A stretch of DNA of 39,520 nucleotides from a virus. The notes under the pieces were generated by a model. It saw only the letters and a list, made by a program, of their open reading frames with translations. It made no database searches and was not told the DNA's origin. A program made the translations under genes and the position numbers. Below are positions 1 to 8,280 of the stretch, piece after piece (position 1 is the first letter of the stretch; each line of letters begins with the position of its first letter). The DNA lies in IMG/VR virus record IMGVR_UViG_3300044634_000144, positions 1 through 39,520 of that record, one strand, 5' to 3'.

Positions 1-133
1 AAGACACGATGGTTTTAATAAAACTATTATGAGGGATGGTCTCATCCTTACCTTGCGTAAGGATGGAACTGTCAAGGTTCAAAGAGACCCCAAAACTGGG
101 GATATAATCAATCAAAGAAAAGGTAAAAAATAA
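1..133 (+). CDS. Small basic protein, 3' fragment (complete copy at 39279-39431)
   Basis: This is the 3' part of a 50-aa protein whose start lies before the window edge; position 1 is the third base of a codon. The complete gene is read at 39279-39431. It ends TAA at 131-133, and the A of the stop is the A of the next ATG (TAATG). This copy ends in Lys where the other ends in Gln. The protein is rich in Lys, Arg, Asp and Gly. I do not recognise a family. Confidence 0.75.
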   Translation, partial: RHDGFNKTIMRDGLILTLRKDGTVKVQRDPKTGDIINQRKGKK

Positions 134-222
134 TGTCATCACCAATACCAGGCTCTAAAAGAAAGCCACGCAGCCCATTTGAAGTAACTCTACCAGTTGA
201 ACCACCTCACGGTGACCCACGC
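1..222. repeat. Terminal overlap of circular genome, left copy
   Basis: Positions 1-222 match 39299-39520 with two substitutions: A128 versus C39426 and G161 versus A39459. Both change an amino acid (Lys/Gln at the last residue of the 50-aa ORF; Arg/Lys at residue 10 of the following ORF). The overlap sits inside ordinary genes, so I read it as the join of a circularly permuted genome of about 39,298 bp, not as a packaging repeat. The mismatches suggest strain variation in the sampled population or sequencing error. Confidence 0.9.
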
Positions 223-384
223 AAAGGCAAATTTAGTAAAGATAAACCATATAAAATGCCACAGATACTTCCTGACAAACCAGGTGCTAAGAAACTTACA
301 CTCTCTGTTGGTAAAGGTAATATGTCTAAATATACTCCTATTAAAAATACAAAGCAAGTTAATAAAACTTATAATACATATTAA
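133..384 (+). CDS. Small basic Pro/Lys-rich protein of the head-gene cluster
   Basis: An 83-aa protein, very rich in Lys and Pro, with no hydrophobic segment. The start is fixed by the TAATG overlap with the preceding gene. It is one of a run of tiny basic genes between the capsid and tail genes. Such proteins may bind DNA inside the virion or act in head completion, but nothing in the sequence proves either. The second partial copy at 39431-39520 carries Lys instead of Arg at residue 10. No family recognised. Confidence 0.7.
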   Translation: MSSPIPGSKRKPRSPFEVTLPVEPPHGDPRKGKFSKDKPYKMPQILPDKPGAKKLTLSVGKGNMSKYTPIKNTKQVNKTYNTY

Positions 385-385
385 A

Positions 386-571
386 ATGCCAGCCAAAAAA
401 ACTAAATCTAAAGTTAATCAAGCAGGTAATTATACTAAGCCTGGTATGAGAGCATCTTTGTTTAAAAAGATTAAGGCTGGTTCTAAAGGTGGAGACCCAG
501 GAGAATGGTCAGCACGTAAGGCACAACTACTTGCAGTTCAATATAAGAAAGCAGGCGGAGGTTACAAGTAA
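386..571 (+). CDS. Small conserved basic phage protein with GSKGG and WSARKAQ motifs
   Basis: A 61-aa protein starting at ATG 386, two bases after the preceding stop. The longer reading frame upstream overlaps that gene and is not used. It is Lys-rich with the motifs NQAGNYTKPGMR, AGSKGG, WSARKAQLLA and a C-terminal GGGYK. From memory, this pattern occurs in small hypothetical proteins of marine and freshwater podoviruses; their function is unknown. It overlaps the next gene by one base (TAATG). A virion or DNA-binding role is inference from charge and position. Confidence 0.75.
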   Translation: MPAKKTKSKVNQAGNYTKPGMRASLFKKIKAGSKGGDPGEWSARKAQLLAVQYKKAGGGYK

Positions 572-813
572 TGGCACTTGCTAAATCCCAACAGTCACTT
601 AAGAAGTGGTCTGCCGAAAAATGGAAAACATCTGATGGTAAACCATCTAAAGGCAAGAAAAGATATCTACCTACTGCAGCGTGGGCTGCATTAAGTCCTG
701 CAGAGAAGGCAGCAACCAATAAGGCTAAGGCCGCTGGCAATGCTAAGGGCAAACAGTTTGTTAAACAACCTAAAAATATAGCAAAAAAGACAGCAAAGTA
801 TAGGGGCAAATAA
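571..813 (+). CDS. DUF5872-like small basic protein
   Basis: An 80-aa Lys- and Ala-rich protein. The start is set by TAATG at 569-573. It has the motifs KSQQSLKKW, EKWKTSDGKPSKG, RYLP, ALSPAEKAATNKAK and KGKQFVKQP.IAKKTAKYR. I associate this series with the DUF5872 family found in large DNA viruses and environmental phages; the assignment is from memory. Length is normal for a stand-alone member. It sits with other basic mini-proteins after the capsid genes, so a nucleic-acid-associated virion role is plausible but unproven. Confidence 0.75.
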   Translation: MALAKSQQSLKKWSAEKWKTSDGKPSKGKKRYLPTAAWAALSPAEKAATNKAKAAGNAKGKQFVKQPKNIAKKTAKYRGK

Positions 814-1094
814 TGGCTGACTCAGTATTAAAAAGAATCGGAGTATCTGGTTACAATAAACCAAAGCGTACTCCTAATCATCCTAAGAAGTCACACGTAG
901 TAGTGGCTAAGGTAGGAGATAAAGTAAAGACTATCAGATTTGGTGAGCAAGGTGCAAAGACTGCAGGCGCACCTAAGTCTGGTGAATCAGACCGCATGAA
1001 AGCAAAGCGTAAATCTTTTAAAGCAAGACACGGAAAAAATATTGCTAAAGGCAAAATGAGTGCAGCCTATTGGGCGGACAAGGTTAAGTGGTAA
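813..1094 (+). CDS. DUF6321-like small basic protein
   Basis: A 93-aa protein with the motifs KRTPNHPKKSHVV, KTIRFGEQG, RMKAKRKSFKARHGKNI and a C-terminal MSAAYWADKVKW. This is a distinctive pattern that I recall from a conserved family in cyanophages, pelagiphages and jumbo phages (DUF6321, from memory). The start is fixed by TAATG overlap with the preceding gene. The function is unknown; strong positive charge and position in the structural block suggest a virion-associated or DNA-binding protein. Confidence 0.78.
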   Translation: MADSVLKRIGVSGYNKPKRTPNHPKKSHVVVAKVGDKVKTIRFGEQGAKTAGAPKSGESDRMKAKRKSFKARHGKNIAKGKMSAAYWADKVKW

Positions 1095-1095
1095 T

Positions 1096-1845
1096 ATGAC
1101 TACCAAGGGGACTAAAGATTCTGTAGCAGTTGTATGGTGTGACAATGGTATGGTAGATGGCAAGTTTATGCAAGGCGTAACAGATGTAATGTTAAAGTCT
1201 GGTGTAGAGTTTGCAACATCACTACGAAGTCAGGGCAACCAGATTGCTAGACAAAGACAGACAGTAATTGATTACTGGTTTGATAAGACTGATTACGAAT
1301 GGCTACTATGGGTAGATTCAGATGTAGTAATTAGTCCAGAGAAGTTTAGATTATTATGGGATAACAAGGATGCTGAAAAGCGTCCAATTATTACTGGAGT
1401 ATATTTTACTACAGATAATCCAGAAGAACCTTTAATGATTCCAATGCCTACAATCTTTAACTTTATAGTTGGAGATGAGGGTGGGTTTGGATTAACCAGA
1501 GTTCACCCAATGCCAGTAAATCAACTAATTAAGGTTGATGCGGCGGGTATGGGATTTGTATTAATGCACCGCAGTGTCGTGCCAAAGGTTCGTGAAGTAT
1601 CCCAAGACGGACAAATTTTTATGGAAATGGGTAGGGGAACTAAATTTATAGGTGAAGATATATTTTTCTTTGCCCTATGCGATAAAGCAGAGATTCCACT
1701 ATATGCTCATACTGGTGCATTAGCCCCACATATGAAGCGGTTCTCATTTGATGAACATTATTATAACGCATTCTTTGGTAAACCTAAGGAAGAGCCTAAG
1801 TCAAAACTTATCACCCCTGATAAGAAAATCATTACACCTAGATAG
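1096..1845 (+). CDS. Glycosyltransferase-like (GT-A, DXD motif) protein
   Basis: A 249-aa protein. ATG 1096 directly follows the preceding stop (TAATATG) and is preferred over an upstream in-frame ATG at 1060 that lies inside the previous gene. The N-terminal half carries a hydrophobic strand followed by WLLWVDSDVV, a DXD-type metal/nucleotide-sugar motif typical of GT-A glycosyltransferases. Further on come a VDAAGMGFVLMHR segment and GEDIFFF (a possible catalytic Glu-Asp). Similar proteins in cyanophages and actinophages are annotated as glycosyltransferases. Substrate unknown; placement among head and connector genes suggests it may decorate virion proteins. The C-terminal tail is Lys/Pro-rich. 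Confidence 0.65.
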   Translation: MTTKGTKDSVAVVWCDNGMVDGKFMQGVTDVMLKSGVEFATSLRSQGNQIARQRQTVIDYWFDKTDYEWLLWVDSDVVISPEKFRLLWDNKDAEKRPIITGVYFTTDNPEEPLMIPMPTIFNFIVGDEGGFGLTRVHPMPVNQLIKVDAAGMGFVLMHRSVVPKVREVSQDGQIFMEMGRGTKFIGEDIFFFALCDKAEIPLYAHTGALAPHMKRFSFDEHYYNAFFGKPKEEPKSKLITPDKKIITPR

Positions 1846-1853
1846 GATAAACA

Positions 1854-2129
1854 ATGCCAACAGGTACCGCAGGTAGCACTCTATGTGCTGAACTAAATCG
1901 CCTAGCCAATGGTGGTAACTACCCAGCAAGGACAGCATTTCTTGATGAACAAGGTGCTGCTAATAAATGGGCTAGTACATCAGGGCTTGGAATAATTGGA
2001 GCCTTAAATAAAAAGGCAAGTGCTGGTAGAGCACCTTCTGCTTATAAAGATTTAAATGGTATCTGTAATGAACTTGCTGGAACTACTGGCAAATCTGCAA
2101 TTGATGCATTAAGGAGCATAGCCTCTTGA
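1854..2129 (+). CDS. Small hypothetical protein before connector gene
   Basis: A 91-aa protein starting at ATG 1854, with AGGA about six bases upstream. It is rich in Gly, Ala and Ser and predicted largely soluble. The end (TGA 2127-2129) overlaps the TTG start of the following connector-like gene, so the two are translationally coupled. I do not recognise a family. Position suggests a head-completion or tail-attachment component, which is inference only. Confidence 0.65.
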   Translation: MPTGTAGSTLCAELNRLANGGNYPARTAFLDEQGAANKWASTSGLGIIGALNKKASAGRAPSAYKDLNGICNELAGTTGKSAIDALRSIAS

Positions 2130-3046
2130 CAACTACATTATCTAATATGATGGATGAAGTATCAACCAATCTATCTGGTTATACTTATCAACAAGAAAGA
2201 ACTACATACCTAAGAAGTAGTGTTACTACTACAGTGTCTACATCTGCATCTCCTACAATTCTAGCCCTAGGTTCAACAGAGAATGTTGGTAAGGGTGTTG
2301 TAGAAATTGGCGAAGAATTAATGTGGATTGATACATTTGATAGAGTAGGCAATACTGCATCGGTATCTCCATATGGAAGAGGATATCTAGGAACTACTGC
2401 TGGCACACACAATGCTGATTCCAAGGTAACTATATCTCCAATTTTCCCACGCTCAACAATTAAAAGAGCAATCAACGATACTATCCGTGCTGCTGGTTCT
2501 ATGGTGTTTGCTGTAAAGAGTACATCATTTACTTACAACGCAGCCGAAACAACTTACGCTTTTAACAATTTAAATATATCTAATATCCTAAGCCTAATGT
2601 GGCAAGAGGTTGGACCATCTAAAGAATGGCGACCAGTACGTCGTTGGTCTTGGGATTCCGCAGCCGACACCACAGAGTTTGGTTCAGGAGCACAGACTGT
2701 AACAATAGGGGACTACATTACACCAGGAAGAACTGTCAAGGTTATATATGCTACTGACCCAGTATCATTTACAACCAACGCACAGGACTTTGCAACTCAA
2801 ACTGGATTACCAGAATCTTGCAAAGATGTAATAATCCTAGGTGCATCTTATCGTTTGCTAACATATCTAGACCCTGCACGTGCTGCTCAAGTATCACCAC
2901 AGGCTGACGAGACTGATAGCAAACGACCTTACGGAGCATCGCAGAGTGCTACAAAACAACTCTATGCTTTGTATGTGCAACGCCTACAAGAGGAAACTCA
3001 GAGGCAGCAAAATCAATACCCAATCCGTGTCCACTACAGCCGATAG
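2126..3046 (+). CDS. Putative head-tail connector / neck protein
   Basis: A 306-aa protein starting with TTG at 2126. The unusual start is supported by AAGGAG at 2111-2116, nine bases upstream, and by the 4-nt overlap with the previous stop. It lacks hydrophobic segments. Charged helical ends flank a beta-rich middle containing a GEELMWID / GRGYLGT segment, a pattern I associate with structural proteins of actinophages between the head and fibre genes. A connector or tail-attachment role comes from its position just before the fibre genes, not from a diagnostic motif. Confidence 0.6.
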   Translation: MTTTLSNMMDEVSTNLSGYTYQQERTTYLRSSVTTTVSTSASPTILALGSTENVGKGVVEIGEELMWIDTFDRVGNTASVSPYGRGYLGTTAGTHNADSKVTISPIFPRSTIKRAINDTIRAAGSMVFAVKSTSFTYNAAETTYAFNNLNISNILSLMWQEVGPSKEWRPVRRWSWDSAADTTEFGSGAQTVTIGDYITPGRTVKVIYATDPVSFTTNAQDFATQTGLPESCKDVIILGASYRLLTYLDPARAAQVSPQADETDSKRPYGASQSATKQLYALYVQRLQEETQRQQNQYPIRVHYSR

Positions 3047-3054
3047 GTAAATAA

Positions 3055-6000
3055 ATGACAGTACGCAAATATTCATCTCGTTCTCAACAAACGACACTAG
3101 CATCAGCAATTGCAGCAGGCGATTTAACCATGACTGTAATTTCTGGCTCACAATTAATGGGTGGTAAAACACCATCATCTACTGAAACATACACAGTTGT
3201 CATCGACCCAGATACAGCGCTTGAAGAAATTGTAGATGTAAAAAGTTATTCTTCTGGTAATACCCTAACTATTGAACGCGGCAAGGATGGCTCAACGGCT
3301 GTAGGTCACTCTGCTGGTGCGGTAGTTCGACATATGATTATTGGTCGGGACCTTCAAGAGGCTAACGACCATATTGAAAATACTACAACAGCACACGGAA
3401 TTACTCTTGCTGATGTGACATTATCAAGTGGCACAGGTAATGTATCAACTCAAATGCTTGCATCTAATGCAGTAACTACCGTAAAGATTACAGATGCAAA
3501 CGTAACCACAGCAAAGATTGCAGATTCTGCTGTCACATCTGCTAAAATTGCTGACCTTACAATTGCTACTGGAGACATTGCAGACTCCGCTATTACTAGT
3601 GGTAAGATTGCTACTGGTGCAGTAGGTACAACTAAGATTGATGACCTATCAATTACTACTGGTAAGGTTGTTGATAGCGCAATAACTGCTGCCAAGATTG
3701 GCGCAGATGCTGTAACTACAGCAAAGATTCTTGATTCCAATGTTACTACTGCAAAGATTGCAGACAGTGCAGTTACCTCTGCAAAGATAGCAGATGGCAC
3801 CATTGTTGCTGGAGACATAGCAGATGGTACTATTACTTCGGCTAAGATTGCTGATGGTACTATCGTTGCTGGTGATATAGCAGACGGAGCAGTTACATCC
3901 GCTAAAATCCTAGATGGTACAATTGTTAACGCAGACATCAATACATCTGCTCAGATTGCATATGGCAAACTTACTCTTACCAACTCAGTAGTTAATGCTG
4001 ATATTGCTGCTGCTGCAGGTATTGAACTATCTAAGTTAGCAACAGACCCACTAGCCCGTGCTAACCATACAGGCACACAGACTGCCTCAACTATTTCAGA
4101 TTTTAATACTGCAGTACGTACTAACCGTCTTGACCAGATGGCTGCACCTACTGGTTCAGTATCTCTCAACAGCCAGAAGATTACTAACCTTGCTACACCT
4201 ACAGATAATACTGATGCATCAACTAAGGCTTATGTAGATACATCTATCAACAACCTTATTGATGGTGCTCCAGCAACACTAGATACCTTAAATGAGATTG
4301 CTGCTGCTCTTGCAGATACAGCAAACTTCTCAGACACTGTAGTTCTCAAGTCAGGCTCTACAATGTCTGGCAACTTAGCAATGGGTACCAACAAAGTAAC
4401 TGGTCTTGGAACTCCTACAACATCTACTGACGCTGCTACTAAGGGATATGTAGATACTACAGTAGTAGCACCAAGTAACTTAACTGGTCCTATTACCTCT
4501 GTTGGTTCAGCAACGACAGTTGCAGCCCAGACTGGTACTGGTTCTACCTTTGTAATGGATACTAGCCCAACGCTTGTAACTCCTGTACTTGGTGTGGCTA
4601 CTGCTACATCTATCAATGGAACTACAATTCCAGCAAGCAAGACTTTGGTTGCTACTGACTCAACTACTTATGTGGTTCCAAGTCAGACTGGTAATGCCAA
4701 TAAGTTTCTGACAACAGATGGAACTACTTCATCTTGGGGTAACGTGGCTGGTGCTCTTGCACAACCAGCAGAGCCATCATCTCCACAAGATGGACAAATC
4801 TGGATTGACACAGATGGCACTGCGCCTACAACTGTAGTCACACGCTGGACAGAACAACCTGCTGCAGGTACTACAGTCCTTACAGGCAATGATGACTACT
4901 CAATCCCATTGGCTTACAGCCCAGGATATGAACAAGTATTCCTTAATGGTGTACTGCTCTCTCGCTCTGGTTCTGAGTACACAGCAACTAACGGTACAAG
5001 TATTACACTTGCTGCTGCTACTGTGGCTGGAGATATTGTAGAAGTTATCTGCCCGCTGCAGATTGCAACTACTGATACCTACACTCAGTCTGCTGTTAAC
5101 AATGCTTTTGTTGCTAACACAGGTTACTTTGCTGCTGGTAAGAATTTAATTATTAACGGCGGTATGGATGTTTGGCAAAGAGGAACTTCATCAACAGGCG
5201 TTAATGGATATTTTACTGCTGACCGTTGGTATAACGGAGGAGGCGGAACAGTCACCATATCACAAAGTACCGATGTTCCAACTGGAGTAAATGTTCAGTA
5301 TTCCCAACGATGGCTAACTGGCGCATCAAGTTCTTTTGGTCAATACTATTATGCTTTAGAACAAGCAATAGTTAAACCCTTGCGCGGTCAATCAATGGTT
5401 TTAAGTTATTATATCAAAACAGCAGGAAGTCACGGTAACTCAATTAATACAGAAATAACCTACTCTAATTCAACTGATGCTTTAGTTTCACAAACAACTG
5501 GTGTAACAGAAACTGGTGATGTTACTTACTCGGCTTCATCTGTTACTTCTTGGACTAGAAAATTTATTTATTTTACAGTTCCTGCTGATGCGGTTGGACT
5601 TCGTTTCTCTATTCTTCCAGATACTGTACAAGCATCTGGTGTTTCTCAATTTTTGACTGGCGTTCAACTAGAAATAGGCTCAGTAGCCACAACCTTTGCT
5701 CGTGCAGGTGGAACACTTCAAGGTGAATTGGCTGCTTGTCAAAGGTATTATATTAGGTTTAACGCTTCATCTGTTTATACTTTCTTCTGTAATGGAAATG
5801 CTTACAACACTACAGTAGCAACCTGTATTTTACCTTTACCAGTAACTTTAAGAACAGCACCAAGTTCTATTGAAACTACTGGTACTGCATCAAATTATCG
5901 TTTACTTAATGGTGCTACAGCAACCGCTTGCAGTGCAGTACCAACGTTAGACCAAGCCGCTACTCAATCATTAGCAATCAATTTTACTGTAGCAAGTGGA

Positions 6001-6078
6001 TTAACCGCAGGACAAGCCATCAACGCAAGTGCTAATAACACTGCCTCAGCCTATATTGGAGTTAGTGCCGAATTATGA
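3055..6078 (+). CDS. Tail fibre protein with repeat shaft and C-terminal binding module
   Basis: A 1007-aa fibre. Residues 1-120 look like the attachment region. Residues ~140-300 are about 17 copies of a ten-residue repeat (consensus T.AKI.D..V). Then come two copies of a phage-fibre linker motif (TNLATPTDNTDASTKAYVD-like and GLGTPTTSTDAATKGYVD-like), a Pro/Gly-rich connector around residue 560-600, and a C-terminal module. That module starts at NLIINGGMDVWQRG and ends near QLEIGSVATTFARAGG / ELAACQRYY. It is shared with the next fibre gene, consistent with recombination of host-range modules. The stop overlaps the next ATG (ATGA). Likely receptor-binding or fibre shaft protein on the virion. 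Confidence 0.85.
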   Translation: MTVRKYSSRSQQTTLASAIAAGDLTMTVISGSQLMGGKTPSSTETYTVVIDPDTALEEIVDVKSYSSGNTLTIERGKDGSTAVGHSAGAVVRHMIIGRDLQEANDHIENTTTAHGITLADVTLSSGTGNVSTQMLASNAVTTVKITDANVTTAKIADSAVTSAKIADLTIATGDIADSAITSGKIATGAVGTTKIDDLSITTGKVVDSAITAAKIGADAVTTAKILDSNVTTAKIADSAVTSAKIADGTIVAGDIADGTITSAKIADGTIVAGDIADGAVTSAKILDGTIVNADINTSAQIAYGKLTLTNSVVNADIAAAAGIELSKLATDPLARANHTGTQTASTISDFNTAVRTNRLDQMAAPTGSVSLNSQKITNLATPTDNTDASTKAYVDTSINNLIDGAPATLDTLNEIAAALADTANFSDTVVLKSGSTMSGNLAMGTNKVTGLGTPTTSTDAATKGYVDTTVVAPSNLTGPITSVGSATTVAAQTGTGSTFVMDTSPTLVTPVLGVATATSINGTTIPASKTLVATDSTTYVVPSQTGNANKFLTTDGTTSSWGNVAGALAQPAEPSSPQDGQIWIDTDGTAPTTVVTRWTEQPAAGTTVLTGNDDYSIPLAYSPGYEQVFLNGVLLSRSGSEYTATNGTSITLAAATVAGDIVEVICPLQIATTDTYTQSAVNNAFVANTGYFAAGKNLIINGGMDVWQRGTSSTGVNGYFTADRWYNGGGGTVTISQSTDVPTGVNVQYSQRWLTGASSSFGQYYYALEQAIVKPLRGQSMVLSYYIKTAGSHGNSINTEITYSNSTDALVSQTTGVTETGDVTYSASSVTSWTRKFIYFTVPADAVGLRFSILPDTVQASGVSQFLTGVQLEIGSVATTFARAGGTLQGELAACQRYYIRFNASSVYTFFCNGNAYNTTVATCILPLPVTLRTAPSSIETTGTASNYRLLNGATATACSAVPTLDQAATQSLAINFTVASGLTAGQAINASANNTASAYIGVSAEL
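3475..3945 (+). repeat. Degenerate ~30-bp repeats encoding fibre shaft
   Basis: About 16-17 tandem ten-codon units with consensus T-x-A-K-I-x-D-x-x-V/I. The units are diverged at synonymous positions, so the repetition is stronger in protein than in DNA. Such hydrophobic-position repeats are known in phage fibres and usually form a trimeric beta shaft. The repeat also opens a long spurious antisense frame. Confidence 0.85.
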
Positions 6079-6215
6079 CAATACAAGTTATTGAATATCA
6101 AAATACTACTGGCGATGAAATGATTTTGCTTTTAGATATAGAAAACGATAAAGCAACTTCTATGACTAAAGAAACCTATGATGAACAGCAAGCACGACAA
6201 CTAGGAGGCAACTAA
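6075..6215 (+). CDS. Small protein paired with fibre 1
   Basis: A 46-aa acidic protein. ATG 6075 overlaps the fibre stop (ATGA), and the stop lies one base before the next fibre's ATG. It begins MTIQVIEYQ and ends AQLGGN-like (QARQLGGN). The AGGAGG within its last codons serves as ribosome-binding site for the next fibre. Each of the three fibre genes here is followed by a small gene, which suggests fibre-assembly helpers; this one has no recognisable domain. Confidence 0.65.
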   Translation: MTIQVIEYQNTTGDEMILLLDIENDKATSMTKETYDEQQARQLGGN

Positions 6216-6216
6216 T

Positions 6217-7167
6217 ATGGCTCGTTCAAGAAACACGGCAGACACACAGACTGCTAGTGGTGGTCCAGTATCTCCTAACATTGCTGGTAAGAACGCCATC
6301 ATCAATGGCGGTATGGATGTTTGGCAGCGTGGCACTTCGTTCACTGTTGCCAATAATGTTTATCTTATGGATAGATGGGTCAACACAGGAGACGCAAACC
6401 TTACAGTTACAAGAGACACCGATGTACCTACTAGCCCATACTTTAAATATTCAGCAAAATTAGTAGGTACAGGAACGCAATCTATTGCTCAAAGGATAGA
6501 GTCAGCAGAATCCACAAAACTAGCAGGTCAAGTAGTAACTATTTCGCTTTATGCTAAAAAAACAAGCGGTACAGGTGCATTAGGCATAAACATTTATTAC
6601 CCATCTGCAACAGATAACTTTGCTTCTGTAACTCAAATTGGTTCGGCTTTGGAGATGTCTGCTAATCCTGGCTCATCTTGGGCAAGGTATTCCGTTACTA
6701 CTTCGGCACTTCCAGCAGATGTACAAAAAGGTTTAATGGTTTTAATTAACAATACAAACACTCACACAATCTTTGTCACAGGTGTTCAGGTTGAATTAGG
6801 CTCATCTGCCACACCATTTAGCCGTGCAGGTGGAACTATTCAAGGTGAACTTGCTGCTTGCCAGAGGTATTACGAAAAGTATTCAGGCACACCAGTAGCA
6901 ATTGGAACTTTTTATGATGCTACTAGATTTATTAATGTCTATGCTTACAAAGTAACAAAACGCACAACACCAACGCTTGGTTTTGGGGCTGGTAACACCT
7001 ATACAGTAACTCACGGAGCAACTAGCAGAACAGGTTCCAGCATTTCTGCGCCTGATATTGGCACAGATTTTTCAAGAATTGATGTGGTGACTGCTACATC
7101 AGGCACGGCCGCCCAATCGGGTTATACAACTCAAACCAGTTACATTGAGATTATTGCGGAGTTATAA
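6217..7167 (+). CDS. Second tail fibre / receptor-binding protein
   Basis: A 316-aa protein. After about 20 residues it contains the module AIINGGMDVWQRGTS...DRW, and later QVELGSSATPFSRAGG and GELAACQRYY. These are the same signatures as the C-terminal half of the 1007-aa fibre, so it is a paralogue lacking the shaft. The start ATG 6217 has AGGAGG nine bases upstream. The final ~100 residues differ strongly from fibre 1, as expected for a variable receptor-contact tip. It probably attaches to the tail or to fibre 1. Confidence 0.8.
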   Translation: MARSRNTADTQTASGGPVSPNIAGKNAIINGGMDVWQRGTSFTVANNVYLMDRWVNTGDANLTVTRDTDVPTSPYFKYSAKLVGTGTQSIAQRIESAESTKLAGQVVTISLYAKKTSGTGALGINIYYPSATDNFASVTQIGSALEMSANPGSSWARYSVTTSALPADVQKGLMVLINNTNTHTIFVTGVQVELGSSATPFSRAGGTIQGELAACQRYYEKYSGTPVAIGTFYDATRFINVYAYKVTKRTTPTLGFGAGNTYTVTHGATSRTGSSISAPDIGTDFSRIDVVTATSGTAAQSGYTTQTSYIEIIAEL

Positions 7168-7169
7168 AA

Positions 7170-7316
7170 ATGACATATGAACTAATTACAGACGATATTT
7201 CTGGCAAAGAAGTTATTAAATATATACGCGAAGATGGCAAAGAGTTTTGGATACCAACAGACCCAGCCAACTCTGATTATCAGGCATATCTCAAATCACT
7301 AGAGGAGAATAACTAA
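7170..7316 (+). CDS. Small protein paired with fibre 2
   Basis: A 48-aa acidic protein starting at ATG 7170, two bases after the fibre stop. It ends with TAATG shared with the third fibre gene. The sequence IREDGKEFWIPTDPANSDYQAYL resembles a short module common in proteins encoded beside phage fibre genes (I-P-x-D-P-x-N-x-D-Y-Q-x-Y-L). I infer a fibre-assembly or adaptor role by position. A GAGGAG close to its 3' end serves the next gene. Confidence 0.65.
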   Translation: MTYELITDDISGKEVIKYIREDGKEFWIPTDPANSDYQAYLKSLEENN

Positions 7317-8059
7317 TGGCGACCATAAGCAATACCCCTAGACCAGGCTATGCCTGGGATGCTACAGACAATGTGTGGTATCCAATCGGTACTGGTACAC
7401 ATAGCCACAGTGACTACATCACACAGGCTACAGCCATTAACCCTACTCTTGTAGATGCTAAAGGTGACATCATTGCTGCTACTGCAGCAGATACAGTTGC
7501 TCGTCTTGCTGTAGGTTCCAATGACCAAGTACTTACTGCTGACAGTAGTACTGCTACTGGATTAAAGTGGGCTACACCTTCAAGCGGTGGAATGACTTTA
7601 TTATCAACAACTACATTATCAGGTGCAACAACTACAATTTCAGGAATTAGTGGTGCCTATAATGAATTATATGTTTTAGTTTATGGGATGACTAATGCAA
7701 CTAACAGCCAAGAATTTTGGTGCAATGTAAATTCAGTTACTACTGGCGTTTATTATGAAGGATTAAGAACAGGTGCAGTTACTTCAAAATTAAATACTAA
7801 CATTTCTTTTGGAGCAGGTACAGATGTTTTAAGAACAGGTGGCAACAATACTTTCTTGGTAAGAATTCAAAATTATGCTTCAACAGCAAATTACAAACCA
7901 ATGCAATTTTCATCAGTTTATGTTGATAATGCTTCAACTACAAGGGGTGCTATGGGTTCAGGGGGAATTGCAACAAATTCTGCAATAACATCATTACAAT
8001 TTGATGCACAAGGTGGAGATTTTACAGCAGGAACAGTTCTAATTTATGGAGTTAAATAA
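7316..8059 (+). CDS. Third tail fibre protein
   Basis: A 247-aa protein. The N-terminus has PRPGYAWDATDNVWYPIG and a THSHSDYI segment. A central motif around residues 45-85 (LVDAKGDIIAATAADTVARL...SNDQVLTADSS) is a widespread phage-fibre signature. The C-terminal ~150 residues are beta-rich and have no relation to the tips of the other two fibres. It overlaps neighbours on both sides by TAATG. Likely a receptor-binding or baseplate-attached fibre of a third specificity. Confidence 0.8.
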   Translation: MATISNTPRPGYAWDATDNVWYPIGTGTHSHSDYITQATAINPTLVDAKGDIIAATAADTVARLAVGSNDQVLTADSSTATGLKWATPSSGGMTLLSTTTLSGATTTISGISGAYNELYVLVYGMTNATNSQEFWCNVNSVTTGVYYEGLRTGAVTSKLNTNISFGAGTDVLRTGGNNTFLVRIQNYASTANYKPMQFSSVYVDNASTTRGAMGSGGIATNSAITSLQFDAQGGDFTAGTVLIYGVK

Positions 8060-8280
8060 TGGCTAAAACATCAACTCGTCCAATGGTAAGAATTCATAAC
8101 ATTGAAACAAATGAAATAATTGACCGCGAAATGAATGATGCAGAATTCGCACAATGGCAAGCAGACCAAGCAATTGCAGCAGCACAGGCTGAGGCAGAAG
8201 CAGCCAAGGCTGCTGAGAAGGAAGCACTACTTGCCAGACTAGGCATTACAGCAGACGAAGCAAAACTACTGCTTGGCTAA
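8059..8280 (+). CDS. Small coiled-coil protein paired with fibre 3
   Basis: A 73-aa protein. Residues 1-35 are polar with EIIDREMNDAEFAQWQ. Residues 36-60 form an Ala/Glu-rich helix, and the end RLGITADEAKLLLG is a pattern I know from tail-fibre assembly-like proteins. It is coupled by TAATG to fibre 3. This is the third fibre-plus-small-gene pair in a row. Function inferred from position and similarity of the C-terminal motif. Confidence 0.65.
   Translation: MAKTSTRPMVRIHNIETNEIIDREMNDAEFAQWQADQAIAAAQAEAEAAKAAEKEALLARLGITADEAKLLLG

Noticed and set aside
197-385. In-frame 5' extension of the small gene at 386-571
   Set aside because: It runs through the gene at 133-384 in another frame; ATG 386 fits the gene spacing.
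1060-1095. Upstream ATG 1060 for the glycosyltransferase-like gene
   Set aside because: It overlaps the end of the previous gene; ATG 1096 directly after the stop fits the coupling pattern better.
3450-3941. Long minus-strand frame (163 aa) opposite the fibre repeats
   Set aside because: It is a by-product of the repeat codon pattern; its composition is repetitive and there is no ribosome-binding site. The plus-strand fibre explains it.
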